Notes: a model not told the origin generated them from the letters alone. DNA of 64,000 nt from CAYRGG01 sp964423745 (GCA_964423745.1 CAYRGG010000007.1:41945-105944), one strand, 5' to 3'; numbered from the stretch's first letter, positions 43,058-52,958 are shown. Program-made: numbers and translations.

Positions 43058-46000
43058 ATGTTCTCTGGCAAATTCATAAAGAGTTTTCGTGGCGCTCGCT
43101 TAGCGATGGCAACTCTGTGGCTGGTAATATCGCCGATAAGTGTCCTGGTCGCGGATGAACCCTCGTCGGGTAATTCTATCACTGATGCGGTATTAGAGGA
43201 TCTGCAGGAAACCCTGGAAGAGGAACAAAAAACCCTTATTCAAAGACGCCAGGAACTAGAGGCGTTACAACAAAAAGGTGAGACCCAAGAACCCGCCGAT
43301 GCAAATATCTTAGAACAAGCCAGTACGGCGGTAGAAAACGCACGTCTGCGTGAAGAAAATCTAACCACGCTACTGACGAATACAAAGCGCCGACTGAAGG
43401 AGTTAGAAAATCGGCTTGCCCAGCTTAAACAGCGTAAACAACTGCTGGAAAATCCAGCACGAGATGCCGAACAAAGCACCCCTAATGCCTTGGCCAGGGT
43501 GCAAAACGCTATACCCCGAACTCGCACAGAATACGATTTAGTGAAGGCACGGGTGCAAGTATTAACCAGTCTACTGAGTGTCGCAAAAAAACGGCTTAGC
43601 TTACTTGCTAGTATACAATCCAACCTTGAACAGCAATACCTAAACCAAGAATCACAATTCCCTATACGCAGCAACCCAACTCGCGAATCAGAAAAGCGTC
43701 GTCTAGAAACTCAGCTCAATAAATTAGAGCAGCGCTTGGCTCGAGATGGCGGCGACCTCACCTTAATGCAACGTAATCAGTTAGAGACAGAATTCCAGAT
43801 CCTTGAAGCTCGCCTTGATCTATTACCCCTAAAAGACACATTGGATAGCGCGACCCGCACCTTAAATCGTTTACAACCCATCGTGGATTTGTCCCTGGCT
43901 GAACCTCAAGTGTTAGAGGAGGCATTAGCGCGTTTCCGTCGCACTCAAACTCAACTCAATGAGGTTAAAGCACGTTTAGCTCGCCAGCAAAGTCTTTGGC
44001 AGGTCCGCCAGGCCGGCTTAGCAACCCGTGAGACACAGCGTATCGCGGATCAACGTCAGCTGATCGATGACTTGCTAAACACCATTAAAACCCAGTTAAT
44101 ACGCACCCAAGCATTACGAAAACGAGCCCGCAACCTGGAAACCGCGTTGCTAGAGCGCTATCAAGAAGCGTTGCAAGAAGCTTTAAGCGAACGGGTGGCA
44201 TGGCCAAATACGGAGCAAGACTGGCAGGAATTAGCTGATCAATTGCAAACAGCACCCGCCGTCGTGGTGAATCAAATTCGCTTGAGCTTTAGGTCAGCTG
44301 TTAATGCAGCAACACGGACAACCGTTGCGGATTGGATTATGCTGGCTTTCAGCACGATACTGGTAACGCTTTTGTTGTTTTGGATACGGCATGCTATTAG
44401 CCACAGCGCAGAGCGTATCGAAGCCGATAGTCATAAAGATAGTCCACGGGCGGCACTCGCCATTGGGCTGCGTTTGCTACATCATCATCTGCCCAGTGTG
44501 GGTCTCGCCGTGGTGCTACTGCTCATTGTATTTAATCTTCCGATACCGTCCCTAAGCCGCCGCATTTTGGCGACCCTGGCGATCCTATATATCGCAATTC
44601 GCCTGCCCATCAGTCTATCTTGGCTCTTGCTAGTCTCTCCTGATCTACCCGCCGAACGCCAGCGGCGTAAGGTACATCGCCAGTGGTTAGTGGCCCTGAT
44701 TGTCGGCGTCTTCCTAGCGGCAGCAGTAACCCTGACACGCTTGAGCGCATTGGATGCCACGCTGGTGGCTTTTTTCGACCGTTTGCTGATGCTTTATTTG
44801 GTTTTAATGTCACCCCTACTGCTGCACGCCCGCCGACTGTTTTTACAGCTGTTAGGACAACGCTACCGCACACGTCCCTGGTTTTGGATATTACGGTTCG
44901 GTAGTCTCGCTTTAGCTGGCATCCTGGGTCTAGTGGGACTAGTTGGTGTGGTGGGTTATTTAAACCTGGCTTGGTTCATTGCCCGTTATTTATCCCTCAC
45001 ATTGATCCTAGCGTTGGGCTGGTTGTTACTACAAGGACTGCTCAACGACATCATGACGAGGCTAGATCGAGACTTTATCGACCATTACCGGAGCTGGCCA
45101 AAAACCCTGTTTACTTTTCTACACAGCATAGCAAACATTGCCTTAGCCTTAGGCGTTGCTTTGGGCATGGTATGGTTGTTTGGTTGGGGTCAAGAAGTAC
45201 CGTTGGTACAAGCTTGGGAATTACTAGCCATTACTGTGGCCGCTATCCTTATCGTTCACGAAATAGCTTATTCTCTGATTAGCGAACTGGCTCAGCGAGT
45301 GCGTAGTCCGTTACTGACCGCACTATTGAAACGTTCACGCCGACCATTAGGTATTATTTTGCCATTGGTCACGTTACAAATCATCGTACCGAACCTGACC
45401 TTGCCAGAGTCGGTTATAGAACCTGCTCACCGACTATTAGCACTTATGCAAATTGCTGCTATTGCCTGGTTGTTGTTGCGGCTAGTAGGTAGCATCGATG
45501 ACATTGTCGACGCCCATTATCAATTGAACGTGAAGGACAATTTAAACGCACGCCGAGTCCGCACCCAGCTTCAGGTATTACGCCAGACTGCTCAGATTGC
45601 TATTTATTTTATCGCTATCGCCGGCGCCCTCATGACGTTTCCGGCAATTCGTCAATTGGGTACTGGACTGTTGGCATCTGCTGGGGTCGCAGGACTTGTG
45701 GTGGGTATGGCGGCGCGTCCGCTGTTGGCTAATTTAATCGCAGGCATACAAATCGCGTTAACACAACCCATTCGTGTTGACGATGTGGTCATCGTCGAGG
45801 GTGAATGGGGACGTATCGCAGAGATTACAGCTACCTATGTGGTGGTCCGCATCTGGGATGACCGCCGTCTTGTGGTGCCCCTTAACTATTTTAATGAACA
45901 ACCCTTTCAAAACTGGACCCGGCGTAGCTCGGACCTTTTGGGTACAGCGTTTTTTCATGTGGACTATACCTTTCCTGTAGAAGAAGGACGCAGGGTATTA

Positions 46001-46291
46001 CGCGACATTTTAGAATCCACAGACCTTTGGGACGGTCGGGTATGCGTGCTTCAAGTGACTAATGCCACGGAACAAACTGTGGAGCTACGTGCTTTAATGA
46101 GCGCTACGGATGCTTCGACAGCGTGGGATTTACGGTGCTATGTGCGGGAAAGTTTCGTCAAATTTCTTCAGGAAAATTATCCAGACGCTTTACCAAAGAC
46201 TCGTGCACTGCTTGAAGAATTTGAAAAAAGCGAAGAAAGCGAGAAACACCGTGTAATCCAACCAAGAACCCAAATAATCGGCAAAAATTAA
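43058..46291 (+). CDS. Large MscS-family mechanosensitive channel (MscK-like)
   Basis: A 1077-residue channel. A signal peptide (to about residue 32, SVLVADE) is followed by a periplasmic coiled-coil region to about 400, rich in E/Q/R/L. About 11 membrane spans lie between 420 and 880, then the MscS pore and beta domain: GVAGLVVGMAARPLLANLIAG, DDVVIVEGEWGRIAEITATYVVVRIWDDRRLVVPLNYF. Layout and size match MscK/KefA (1120 residues). It relieves turgor on hypo-osmotic shock. I start at ATG 43058; a TTG at 43040 inside gmhB is the alternative. Confidence 0.9.
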   Translation: MFSGKFIKSFRGARLAMATLWLVISPISVLVADEPSSGNSITDAVLEDLQETLEEEQKTLIQRRQELEALQQKGETQEPADANILEQASTAVENARLREENLTTLLTNTKRRLKELENRLAQLKQRKQLLENPARDAEQSTPNALARVQNAIPRTRTEYDLVKARVQVLTSLLSVAKKRLSLLASIQSNLEQQYLNQESQFPIRSNPTRESEKRRLETQLNKLEQRLARDGGDLTLMQRNQLETEFQILEARLDLLPLKDTLDSATRTLNRLQPIVDLSLAEPQVLEEALARFRRTQTQLNEVKARLARQQSLWQVRQAGLATRETQRIADQRQLIDDLLNTIKTQLIRTQALRKRARNLETALLERYQEALQEALSERVAWPNTEQDWQELADQLQTAPAVVVNQIRLSFRSAVNAATRTTVADWIMLAFSTILVTLLLFWIRHAISHSAERIEADSHKDSPRAALAIGLRLLHHHLPSVGLAVVLLLIVFNLPIPSLSRRILATLAILYIAIRLPISLSWLLLVSPDLPAERQRRKVHRQWLVALIVGVFLAAAVTLTRLSALDATLVAFFDRLLMLYLVLMSPLLLHARRLFLQLLGQRYRTRPWFWILRFGSLALAGILGLVGLVGVVGYLNLAWFIARYLSLTLILALGWLLLQGLLNDIMTRLDRDFIDHYRSWPKTLFTFLHSIANIALALGVALGMVWLFGWGQEVPLVQAWELLAITVAAILIVHEIAYSLISELAQRVRSPLLTALLKRSRRPLGIILPLVTLQIIVPNLTLPESVIEPAHRLLALMQIAAIAWLLLRLVGSIDDIVDAHYQLNVKDNLNARRVRTQLQVLRQTAQIAIYFIAIAGALMTFPAIRQLGTGLLASAGVAGLVVGMAARPLLANLIAGIQIALTQPIRVDDVVIVEGEWGRIAEITATYVVVRIWDDRRLVVPLNYFNEQPFQNWTRRSSDLLGTAFFHVDYTFPVEEGRRVLRDILESTDLWDGRVCVLQVTNATEQTVELRALMSATDASTAWDLRCYVRESFVKFLQENYPDALPKTRALLEEFEKSEESEKHRVIQPRTQIIGKN

Positions 46292-46430
46292 CACAAAAAA
46301 TTAACCTCCAAATGAAAAAAAGGCCATATAATTTGTCTCATTATGGTGGCAAGATGTTTTTTTTAATACAGTTCAGGGGTTGTTCAGCTCTCTTTCATAG
46401 GATTAATCGATTTCAACCCTGCGGAGTGCA

Positions 46431-46661
46431 ATGATGATTAGTATATACGGCAAAGCGAGGCGAGAGAGCATTGACTATGCACTAGCCCTTGATGGCGCTC
46501 TTATCGCTTTACGCTTAGCCATAAAGCGTATTGAAGCCAGCGGTGAATGTGCATCGCAAGAACGGATGCGTTTGGATAAACTGCAGAAGGCGCGCGCGGA
46601 AAAATCGTTTATAAATAGTGCAGATTTTCAACCACCGGCAAATGTCATCTATCTAAATTAA
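46431..46661 (+). CDS. Small basic protein of unknown function
   Basis: A 76-residue soluble protein: MMISIYGKARRESIDYAL, then a helical, basic middle (LRLAIKRIEASGE, ERMRLDKLQKARAEKS) and the tail ADFQPPANVIYLN. GGAG lies seven bases before the ATG. The helix-rich, charged composition is that of a real small protein, but I do not recognise it. The preceding 140 bp is AT-rich without a clear promoter. Confidence 0.5.
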   Translation: MMISIYGKARRESIDYALALDGALIALRLAIKRIEASGECASQERMRLDKLQKARAEKSFINSADFQPPANVIYLN

Positions 46662-46785
46662 GGCATTAATTTTATATTGTTTTGATTTAATCTGACCGTT
46701 TAGACGCCCACTCTAGGTTTTTTCTCACCTAACTCGGCTTCTCTGCTTTAATGACATGCACCGGCGACATTTTTTTAACAAACTC

Positions 46786-47334
46786 ATGACTAGAATCTCT
46801 ATTATTTACGGAACGTCTGAAGGCCAGACCCGCAAAATCGCTGAGTATATGGCGTCTGTAATAGAACAAAATGGGCATTCTGCCGTGGTCGTGGATTGCT
46901 CTAAAGTATCGTCGACTTTTTCCATGCAAGATTATGACGCGGCTCTTATTGGCGCCTCCATGCATATTGGTCGATTTCAAGACTCGGTTCGCGAATTTGT
47001 CCGCAGCCACCTAGATCAACTCCAGCGTATACCCTCGGCATTTTTTTCCGTGAGCCTCACAGCAGCATCGGGAAAGGCAAAAGATCAAGCCCAGGTACGC
47101 CAATCCGTCACGGCATTTCAAAAAGAAACTGGGTGGCGACCTAATCAAGTAGCGTGCATAGCCGGAGCCCTAAGATACAGCCGTTATGGAATTGCCAAAC
47201 GCTGGATCATAAAAAGGATCGCTAAAGGGATCAGCGGCGACACCGATACCAGCCACGATTACGAATATACGAATTGGGGAGCCGTCAAGTTATTTGTGGA
47301 GAATTTTCTCTCCGATCTAACCGTCCCTGTTTAG
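46786..47334 (+). CDS. hemG: HemG-type flavodoxin (protoporphyrinogen IX dehydrogenase-like)
   Basis: A 182-residue long-chain flavodoxin. The FMN phosphate loop is SIIYGTSEGQTRKIAEYM, followed by ALIGASMHIGRFQDSVREFVRSH, FFSVSLTAA and CIAGALRYSRYGIAKRWIIKRIAK, which match HemG. In E. coli HemG oxidises protoporphyrinogen IX to protoporphyrin IX using respiratory quinones. I start at the second Met (46786), which sits directly before the FMN loop as in homologues; the ten-codon extension has no better binding site. Confidence 0.85.
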   Translation: MTRISIIYGTSEGQTRKIAEYMASVIEQNGHSAVVVDCSKVSSTFSMQDYDAALIGASMHIGRFQDSVREFVRSHLDQLQRIPSAFFSVSLTAASGKAKDQAQVRQSVTAFQKETGWRPNQVACIAGALRYSRYGIAKRWIIKRIAKGISGDTDTSHDYEYTNWGAVKLFVENFLSDLTVPV

Positions 47335-47340
47335 TAGTTT

Positions 47341-47793
47341 TTAAGATTTTTGATAATTCGCTTTGGCCATTGCAAGGCGTTCTCGAACAGTGTCTACATC
47401 CGTTTGTAAACGACGTAAGGTGGTTAAGACCGATTCAGGAAGTGTCTGTTGTAAGGCATTTTTTACCTGATCCGCAAGCTGCGCTTCAGCTTGCTCACGC
47501 TCCTCTAAAAGCTTTAGTCGATCATCATCGGCAGCAAGCAAAACTTTAGCTCGGTTAAACAGGTCATGAACTGTCTCTTTATCGGCATCTGGTTCCCGAG
47601 GAAGATGACCAAGCTCACGCAGGTGGGTCTCGAGTTCCCTAATATAGGTTTGTCGCTGTTGCAAGAACCCTTGCAACAGACCAGACAGTTGAGCATTTTC
47701 AATGGAGTCTATCGCCTGTTGATAACAATGGGCAGTTTCTTTACAAGCAACGATGACTTCGTCGAGGGCAATTTCCCCATCACTCATTAACAT
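47341..47793 (-). CDS. DUF2383 ferritin-like four-helix protein
   Basis: A 150-residue helical-bundle protein. The first helices carry ACKETAHCYQQAIDSIE, where the E and H positions are typical of the PA2169/DUF2383 ferritin-like family, and RQTYIRELETHLRELG. It probably binds a metal or acts as a stress protein; activity is unknown. The ATG overlaps the stop of the upstream lipid-kinase gene by seven bases, and GAGGAA precedes it, so the two are translationally coupled. Confidence 0.82.
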   Translation of the reverse strand: MLMSDGEIALDEVIVACKETAHCYQQAIDSIENAQLSGLLQGFLQQRQTYIRELETHLRELGHLPREPDADKETVHDLFNRAKVLLAADDDRLKLLEEREQAEAQLADQVKNALQQTLPESVLTTLRRLQTDVDTVRERLAMAKANYQKS

Positions 47794-48698
47794 GACATTT
47801 CCTCAGCTATTATGGGGCTATGTCGCGGAACATAAACAGCTATAGCCCCTTTCAATACAGCAAACCGGACAGGTGTAGAGGTCATCTGTTCACCATCTGC
47901 ATAAACAGCCATGGATTTACGGGTAGAGACCGTAAACGCTTGAGCATCGAATAGATCAATTTCTTCCTGTTGATCTTTTTCAGGTCCTCCACGGAGGACT
48001 GGCGCTAGCCGAACCATACTCCATAAATTTAGCGGTTTAATACTGTATAAGTGTAGCCGATGATCGTTAATAGTTGCATTGGCGGCGATAACCATGCCAC
48101 CACCGTAATGACGACCGTTGCCCACAGCTATTTGGATTGATCGTATATTAATCTGACGATTATCAAACTCAATACGGGCTCGAAAAGGGCGGTTTTTTTT
48201 AAATGCCATATACAAAGCATGAAAGTAGCCAAAAACTCCCCAACGGGATTTGATGTCACTGGAAAGGTGACGGGCTACTTGAACGCCTAGACCAATGTGG
48301 GCAACATTAAAAAAATAATGATCGTTCACCTGGCCGAGGTCAATACGGTATTGAAGCCCTTCTGCAATTATCTGACAAGCTTCTGATAGATCCACAGGAA
48401 TACCTAGTGTGCGGGCGAGATCGTTGGCAGTACCCATGGGCAAAAGACCTACGGGTAAATCAACCTCGGCAAGCACACCGGCTGCAGCGTTAAAAGTACC
48501 ATCGCCCCCGCCTAACACAATGCTATCTACGTTTTCCCGATGACGATGGATCGCTGTTTTTATGTCTTCACACTGGTTAGTGAACGCCTCGATAACATGG
48601 ATTCCTTGGCTTTTGAGAAGCTCAGCAATTACCTCAGGATCAGTTTCTCCCTGGCGGCTGTTTCGGTTGACTATCAACAAAGCGGTTCGACGAGACAC
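47787..48698 (-). CDS. YegS/DgkB-family lipid kinase
   Basis: A 303-residue diacylglycerol-kinase-catalytic-domain protein: LLIVNRNSRQGE, the nucleotide-binding GGGDGTFNAAAGVL, LLPMGTANDLARTLGI and FFNVAHIGLGVQVARHL. It phosphorylates a lipid such as diacylglycerol or phosphatidylglycerol at the inner membrane. It lies 89 bp downstream of the sigma-54 response regulator on the same strand and overlaps the ferritin-like gene, so the three could form one stress transcript. Confidence 0.9.
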   Translation of the reverse strand: MSRRTALLIVNRNSRQGETDPEVIAELLKSQGIHVIEAFTNQCEDIKTAIHRHRENVDSIVLGGGDGTFNAAAGVLAEVDLPVGLLPMGTANDLARTLGIPVDLSEACQIIAEGLQYRIDLGQVNDHYFFNVAHIGLGVQVARHLSSDIKSRWGVFGYFHALYMAFKKNRPFRARIEFDNRQINIRSIQIAVGNGRHYGGGMVIAANATINDHRLHLYSIKPLNLWSMVRLAPVLRGGPEKDQQEEIDLFDAQAFTVSTRKSMAVYADGEQMTSTPVRFAVLKGAIAVYVPRHSPIIAEEMSC

Positions 48699-48787
48699 AA
48701 ATAATTCTCAATATTATTGATTGATTTTATTTAAGATGACAGCTTAAAGGGATTTAACGTTAACTTTAGCTATCTGTGAGAAAAGCG

Positions 48788-50137
48788 CTAGTCTGCGCCA
48801 TATTGTTTCAGCCGATTATAAAGCGTTTTGAGACTAATACCCAACGCTTCGGCTGTTTGCGGCTTATCACCTTGATGATGGTCTAAGGTGGCAAGGATTA
48901 AACGCCTTTCCGCATCGTCGATGGACGTACCCACAGCTAGATTAAGAGCACCACTCTGATTTGCGCCTAAGGTGGGGTCTAACTTAGATTGTTGGGGAAA
49001 GTGAGACTCTTCGATTTCGCCATCGGTTAAGATAAAAGCTCTTTGCACCGCATTGCGCAACTCCCGCACATTGCCAGGCCAAGCATATTGGTTTAAAGCA
49101 TCCATGGCACCGGGAGTAAACTGCTTAAGAACACCATATTGACGGTTTAATTCCGCCAGAAAGTATTCACCTAACAAGAGAATATCGCCCGCACGCTCCC
49201 GTAAAGGCGGCACTCGAATGGGAAATACCATAAGCCTAAAATACAAATCTTCCCGTAGCTTACCATCGGCAATAGCTTTTTCCGGGTCGCGGTTAGTAGC
49301 GGCAATGAGCCGTACATCCACAGGGATGTCAGTGTCACCCCCAATGCGTATTAATGCCCCTGTTTCCAGTACCCGCAGCAATTGCACCTGCAAATCAAGG
49401 GGCATTTCGGTGACCTCGTCGAGAAATAGGGTGCCACCCGAAGCCCGTTCAAAGTGACCTTTATGCTGACGCGTAGCGCCCGTAAAGCTGCCTTTTTCAT
49501 GACCAAACAATTCTGTGCCAATCAATTGTGGAGAAACGGCGCCGCAGTTTACAGCCAGATAGCGACCATTTCGTCGCGGACTTAATCTATGAATAGTTTC
49601 CGCAATAATGTCTTTACCCGTACCGCTCTCCCCTTGTAGCATCACCGTGGCATCGGTGGGCGCGACTTTTTCCAGCATTCTCCGCAATTCCCGCATCACG
49701 GGTGATTCGCCCACCAACCGGGCAAAATCTTTAGGCGTTGCTGCTTTGAAAGCGGCAAATGTTTCCTCCGAAGAGGGCGTTTGGTCATCGATTACCGCCT
49801 GTAGGCAAGCTTTAAGACGCTCCACATCAATGGGTTTAACCAAGAAATCAGCCACCTGCGCCCGTAATGACTGGATAGCCGCATCCAAACTCGCATGGCC
49901 AGTAATCACCACAATACGTGTTTTAGCTTCTACATCGATTTCGTTGATTAGGTCAAGGCCACTCCCATCTGGAAGCATTAAGTCAATCAATAATAAATCG
50001 GGGGCGGCGGCTTGAAAAAGCGAACGCGCCTGTCGCAGGCTGTCTGCGGTAACCACTGAAAAACCCTGTTGCTCAATGAATTCGGCAACAGCACTGGTAA
50101 AAGCTTGGTCATCATCTACTACAAGTGCGCGCAACAT
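48788..50137 (-). CDS. NtrC-family sigma-54 response regulator, orphan
   Basis: A 449-residue three-domain activator. The receiver (1-115) has acidic D8-D10, phospho-acceptor D52 and Lys in FLVKPID. The AAA+ domain (about 140-380) has Walker A GESGTGKD, the sigma-54 contact loop GSFTGA and Walker B GGTLFLDEVTEM. The C-terminal Fis-type helix-turn-helix ends KPQTAEALGISLKTLYNRLK. It remodels sigma-54 polymerase at -24/-12 promoters from upstream sites. No histidine kinase is adjacent. Several -24/-12 promoters lie within 14 kb, which makes it the natural candidate activator, but this is inference. Confidence 0.95.
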   Translation of the reverse strand: MLRALVVDDDQAFTSAVAEFIEQQGFSVVTADSLRQARSLFQAAAPDLLLIDLMLPDGSGLDLINEIDVEAKTRIVVITGHASLDAAIQSLRAQVADFLVKPIDVERLKACLQAVIDDQTPSSEETFAAFKAATPKDFARLVGESPVMRELRRMLEKVAPTDATVMLQGESGTGKDIIAETIHRLSPRRNGRYLAVNCGAVSPQLIGTELFGHEKGSFTGATRQHKGHFERASGGTLFLDEVTEMPLDLQVQLLRVLETGALIRIGGDTDIPVDVRLIAATNRDPEKAIADGKLREDLYFRLMVFPIRVPPLRERAGDILLLGEYFLAELNRQYGVLKQFTPGAMDALNQYAWPGNVRELRNAVQRAFILTDGEIEESHFPQQSKLDPTLGANQSGALNLAVGTSIDDAERRLILATLDHHQGDKPQTAEALGISLKTLYNRLKQYGAD

Positions 50138-50238
50138 TAAAATATTTTTCTCTAAGAAACCTTATATCGTGTTGTTTTACTGACGGAAAGCACACTGATT
50201 TGTGTCAACATTTCTTGTTCATTAAAACGGGTATAACT

Positions 50239-50823
50239 TTAGCCATAGAGTTGTATAACAATAACGCCTATCGCAACAAGCAGCAACAATACAGATGCAG
50301 TTGTAGAGTGTTCTTTCCAAAGCGTTACCGTCCGTTCCCCCACCAGCACCACCAACAGCGCCAAACCATAATAACGAATGCCACGGGCTATGCCCGATGC
50401 TAAAAGAAAAAGCACGATGGGATAAGAAGCTGTGCCAGCCATCAGCATAGCAACTTGAAACGGGATGGGTGTTACCCCTACCGCAACGATAGCCCAAAAC
50501 CCATGCTCATGGAAATAGCTTTGAAAGCTATCAAAGGCGGATTGGTAGTTCATGGCCTCGATAAACCAGCGACCTAGGGATTCAAACAGAAAAAAACCGA
50601 TGCCATAACCCAACAATGCGCCTAACAAACAACCCGCCGTGGTCAGGGTTGCAATCAACCAAACCCGCTGTTGATTAGCCAACATGTAAGGAATCAAAAC
50701 CACTTCAAGGGGGATGGGCACCACGGTAGATTCCAAGAACGAGGCTATGAATATAAGTCTAAGGGAATGTTCTGAATTTGCCAAACGTTTGGACCACTCG
50801 GCAGCACGGGTTAAATGAGCCAT
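50239..50823 (-). CDS. DedA/VTT-domain membrane protein (YqaA-like)
   Basis: A 194-residue membrane protein with four to five spans and the VTT (SNARE-associated) core: FIASFLESTVVPIPLEVVLIPYML, GCLLGALLGYGIGFFLFESLGRWF, and GFWAIVAVGVTPIPFQVAMLMAG with the amphipathic re-entrant helices. DedA-superfamily proteins flip or recycle lipid carriers such as undecaprenyl phosphate. The family member most like it by size is YqaA. It is divergent from the 50954 gene. Confidence 0.88.
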   Translation of the reverse strand: MAHLTRAAEWSKRLANSEHSLRLIFIASFLESTVVPIPLEVVLIPYMLANQQRVWLIATLTTAGCLLGALLGYGIGFFLFESLGRWFIEAMNYQSAFDSFQSYFHEHGFWAIVAVGVTPIPFQVAMLMAGTASYPIVLFLLASGIARGIRYYGLALLVVLVGERTVTLWKEHSTTASVLLLLVAIGVIVIQLYG

Positions 50824-50891
50824 ATCTTCCTCTCTTTAGTTGTTTTATAGAGAAACTAAATCGGGCTGTCATAAGTAAAACTCAGCGAAAA

Positions 50892-50908
50892 GTGGTATTG
50901 AGTTTGCA
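50892..50908 (+). promoter_or_regulatory. Possible sigma-54 promoter (weaker match)
   Basis: GTGGTATTGAGTTTGCA has GG and GC exactly ten bases apart and an intact TTTGCA -12 element, but the -24 element reads TGGTAT instead of TGGCAC. It lies 45 bp before the ATG at 50954. No TTGTAA palindrome is found upstream. A second TTTGCAAA nearby shows the region is prone to such strings, so confidence is limited. Confidence 0.4.
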
Positions 50909-50953
50909 AAAACCATGCACTAAACGTTTGCAAAGAACCCTAGGTTATCGGCA

Positions 50954-51358
50954 ATGAAAAGACTCGATTTTTACTTTTTTTTAATAGGTGCAGCTGTGCT
51001 TTCCACCCATGCTAATAGTGAACAGCTCGCGGTTGAGCCTAAAATGAGTGTGGAAGTTGGTTATATTTCTGGCGGGAATAGCCAAGCGGATCGCGCGAGT
51101 CTGCGGGAAATAGAAGACGATTTCAATCTACAACTGAGTTTGATGGATTCCGAGAAAGAATATACTGCCGGTGGTGTTATCAAGATTATTGATGAGTCCG
51201 GTGAAACACTGGTGCAAACCGTGAGTGAGGGACCGCTCTTTTTCGCTAAATTAGAACCCGGCAGTTATACGATCAAAGCAGAATATCAAGGCAACATACA
51301 ACAACAACAGGTCACGATCGATGGTGAGAAGCAGATTGAGTTAGCTTTAACCTTTTGA
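50954..51358 (+). CDS. Secreted protein with carboxypeptidase-regulatory-like domain
   Basis: A 134-residue periplasmic protein. The signal peptide (residues 1-22, FFLIGAAVLSTHANS) precedes a beta-sandwich of the CarboxypepD_reg type: FNLQLSLMDSEKEYTAGGVIKIIDESGETLVQ and LEPGSYTIKAEYQGNIQQQQVTI. Homologues in proteobacteria have the same N-terminal pattern of a short loop and then Y-N-L-x-L. The fold binds ligands or forms a spacer; function is unknown. A possible -24/-12 promoter lies just upstream. Confidence 0.75.
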   Translation: MKRLDFYFFLIGAAVLSTHANSEQLAVEPKMSVEVGYISGGNSQADRASLREIEDDFNLQLSLMDSEKEYTAGGVIKIIDESGETLVQTVSEGPLFFAKLEPGSYTIKAEYQGNIQQQQVTIDGEKQIELALTF

Positions 51359-51413
51359 TGGCACAGTGAACAGTGAAGTTGGCATTTTTGATGCCATCTA
51401 AGCACTAATCGAT

Positions 51414-51449
51414 TTGTAACGATTACACATTTTTATGTAACTTTTACAT
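51414..51449. promoter_or_regulatory. Tandem TTGTAA-N3-TTACAA-type palindromes upstream of BON-MscS
   Basis: TTGTAACGATTACAC (51414-51428) and ATGTAACTTTTACAT (51435-51449) are two copies of the 6-3-6 palindrome with centres 21 bp apart; the first departs from symmetry only at the outermost base. They lie 72-107 bp upstream of the GTG of the BON-MscS gene. The motif and tandem spacing match the sites upstream of paoA and between csbD and the entericidin-like gene. Confidence 0.6.
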
Positions 51450-51520
51450 AAGTAGGCAAGAGGGGTTTGTCAATTCGATAATCAAAAATTATACACCATC
51501 AAAATCAGGAACAATAACTT

Positions 51521-52909
51521 GTGATCAAACCGCTTTTGGCTTTTGTACTAATCATTGCGGTTAGCACGATAGCTACTTCATTACTTTGGCCAACCCATGC
51601 TTTTTGTCAAACCATAGAACTGGGTCCTGCTACACAATCTGCTGACCAATCCGAAGCACCTGAAGAAAAAATTTCCGCCACTGCGGGTCCTGAAGATGAC
51701 CGCGCCATCGAAAAACGTCTGCAAAATATTTTCGCTAATATTGCAGGGTTGGAACGCATTCGCGTTAAAGTTCAAGCCGGTGTCGTCGAGTTAACAGGTC
51801 AAGCTTTGTCTGCCGACGCTCGCGAGCAAGCTGTCAAACTTGCTGAGCAAGTGGCTGGCGTCGTGGAAGTTAACGAAGATATCTCCGAAGTACGTAACCT
51901 CCAAGAGCGTTTGACGCCCACATGGGAAAAGTTACGGGGCTATGGTTATGATTTCTTAGGCTATCTACCGCTATTGGGAATTGCAGCGCTTGTCTTCACC
52001 GTCTTCTGGTTATTATCCCGCTGGGTAATGACATGGCATTTTATATTTGCCACGCTTGCCACCAATACCTTCCTACAAGAACTGTTGCGGCAACTAGTCC
52101 GTGTCACTATTATCTTGGTAGGCGTTGCCCTAACCTTAGAGATTTTGGGCATTACTGCCCCCGTCAGCACCGCCCTGGGAGCCGCCGGCTTGGTGGGCAT
52201 TGCTATTAGCTTTGCCCTACGGGATACTGTGGAAAATTATATTACCAGCGTGCTGTTAACCGTGCGTCAACCCTTTGCGCCCAATGATTATATTGTCGTC
52301 GAGGGTTACGAGGGACATGTGGTGCGGCTTACCTCTCGCGCCACGATCCTCCTCACCCTGGAGGGAAATCATGTCCGTATTCCCAATGCCACGGTGTTTA
52401 AGGGAATAATCACAAATTATACCCGCCATCCAAAACGGCGTTTTGAGTTCATCGTTGGTATAGACACTGAAGAAAACATTGCCTCGACTCAAAAGCTCAT
52501 AGTAAATACACTGCAAAAAGTAACCGGCCTTGTTGAAGAGCCACCGCCTCTTTGCCTCGTTGAACAATTAGGTGACTTTAACGTGCTTTTAAAAGTGATG
52601 GGCTGGGTCGACCAACACTATGCAGACTATTTCAAGGTACGTAGTGAAGCTATTCGTCTTGTCAAGCAGGCTCTTGATAAGGCAGGAGTAACAATGCCAG
52701 AACCTATCTATAACCTACGTTTAAATTCATGGGTTTCAAACAATGATATTTTATCTACCGAAACCCCAAGATCCATAACAACCTCTCAGTCTGTCGAACC
52801 GGAAGTCGTGTTAGACGTTTCTCGGAATACGTATCTTGACCGTCAAGTGGCAGTAGATGCTGGCAAGGGTGAACCTAATTTATTAAAAGAAAATGCTCTT
52901 AAAGAATAA
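51521..52909 (+). CDS. MscS-family mechanosensitive channel with BON domain
   Basis: A 462-residue protein starting at GTG with AGGAA upstream. A signal peptide (to about 30) is followed by a periplasmic BON domain (about 65-130, LERIRVKVQAGVVELTGQAL, VVEVNEDI). Three membrane spans come next, then the pore helix GAAGLVGIAISFALRDTVENYITSVLL and the beta domain NDYIVVEGYEGHVVRL, RIPNATVFKGIITNYTR. The BON domain may bind phospholipid or peptidoglycan. It is the second MscS-type channel in the window and has tandem palindromes upstream. Confidence 0.92.
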   Translation: MIKPLLAFVLIIAVSTIATSLLWPTHAFCQTIELGPATQSADQSEAPEEKISATAGPEDDRAIEKRLQNIFANIAGLERIRVKVQAGVVELTGQALSADAREQAVKLAEQVAGVVEVNEDISEVRNLQERLTPTWEKLRGYGYDFLGYLPLLGIAALVFTVFWLLSRWVMTWHFIFATLATNTFLQELLRQLVRVTIILVGVALTLEILGITAPVSTALGAAGLVGIAISFALRDTVENYITSVLLTVRQPFAPNDYIVVEGYEGHVVRLTSRATILLTLEGNHVRIPNATVFKGIITNYTRHPKRRFEFIVGIDTEENIASTQKLIVNTLQKVTGLVEEPPPLCLVEQLGDFNVLLKVMGWVDQHYADYFKVRSEAIRLVKQALDKAGVTMPEPIYNLRLNSWVSNNDILSTETPRSITTSQSVEPEVVLDVSRNTYLDRQVAVDAGKGEPNLLKENALKE

Positions 52910-52958
52910 ATAATCAAAGATTAAGTAGCGCATGAGCTTTATACTTTTTGTGGTGTAT

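Noticed and set aside
51379..51395. Possible sigma-54 promoter TTGGCATTTTTGATGCC before BON-MscS
   Set aside because: GG and GC spacing fits, but the string is itself a GGCAT/ATGCC hairpin just after a stop codon and the -12 element reads ATGCC; the tandem palindromes would also lie downstream of it.
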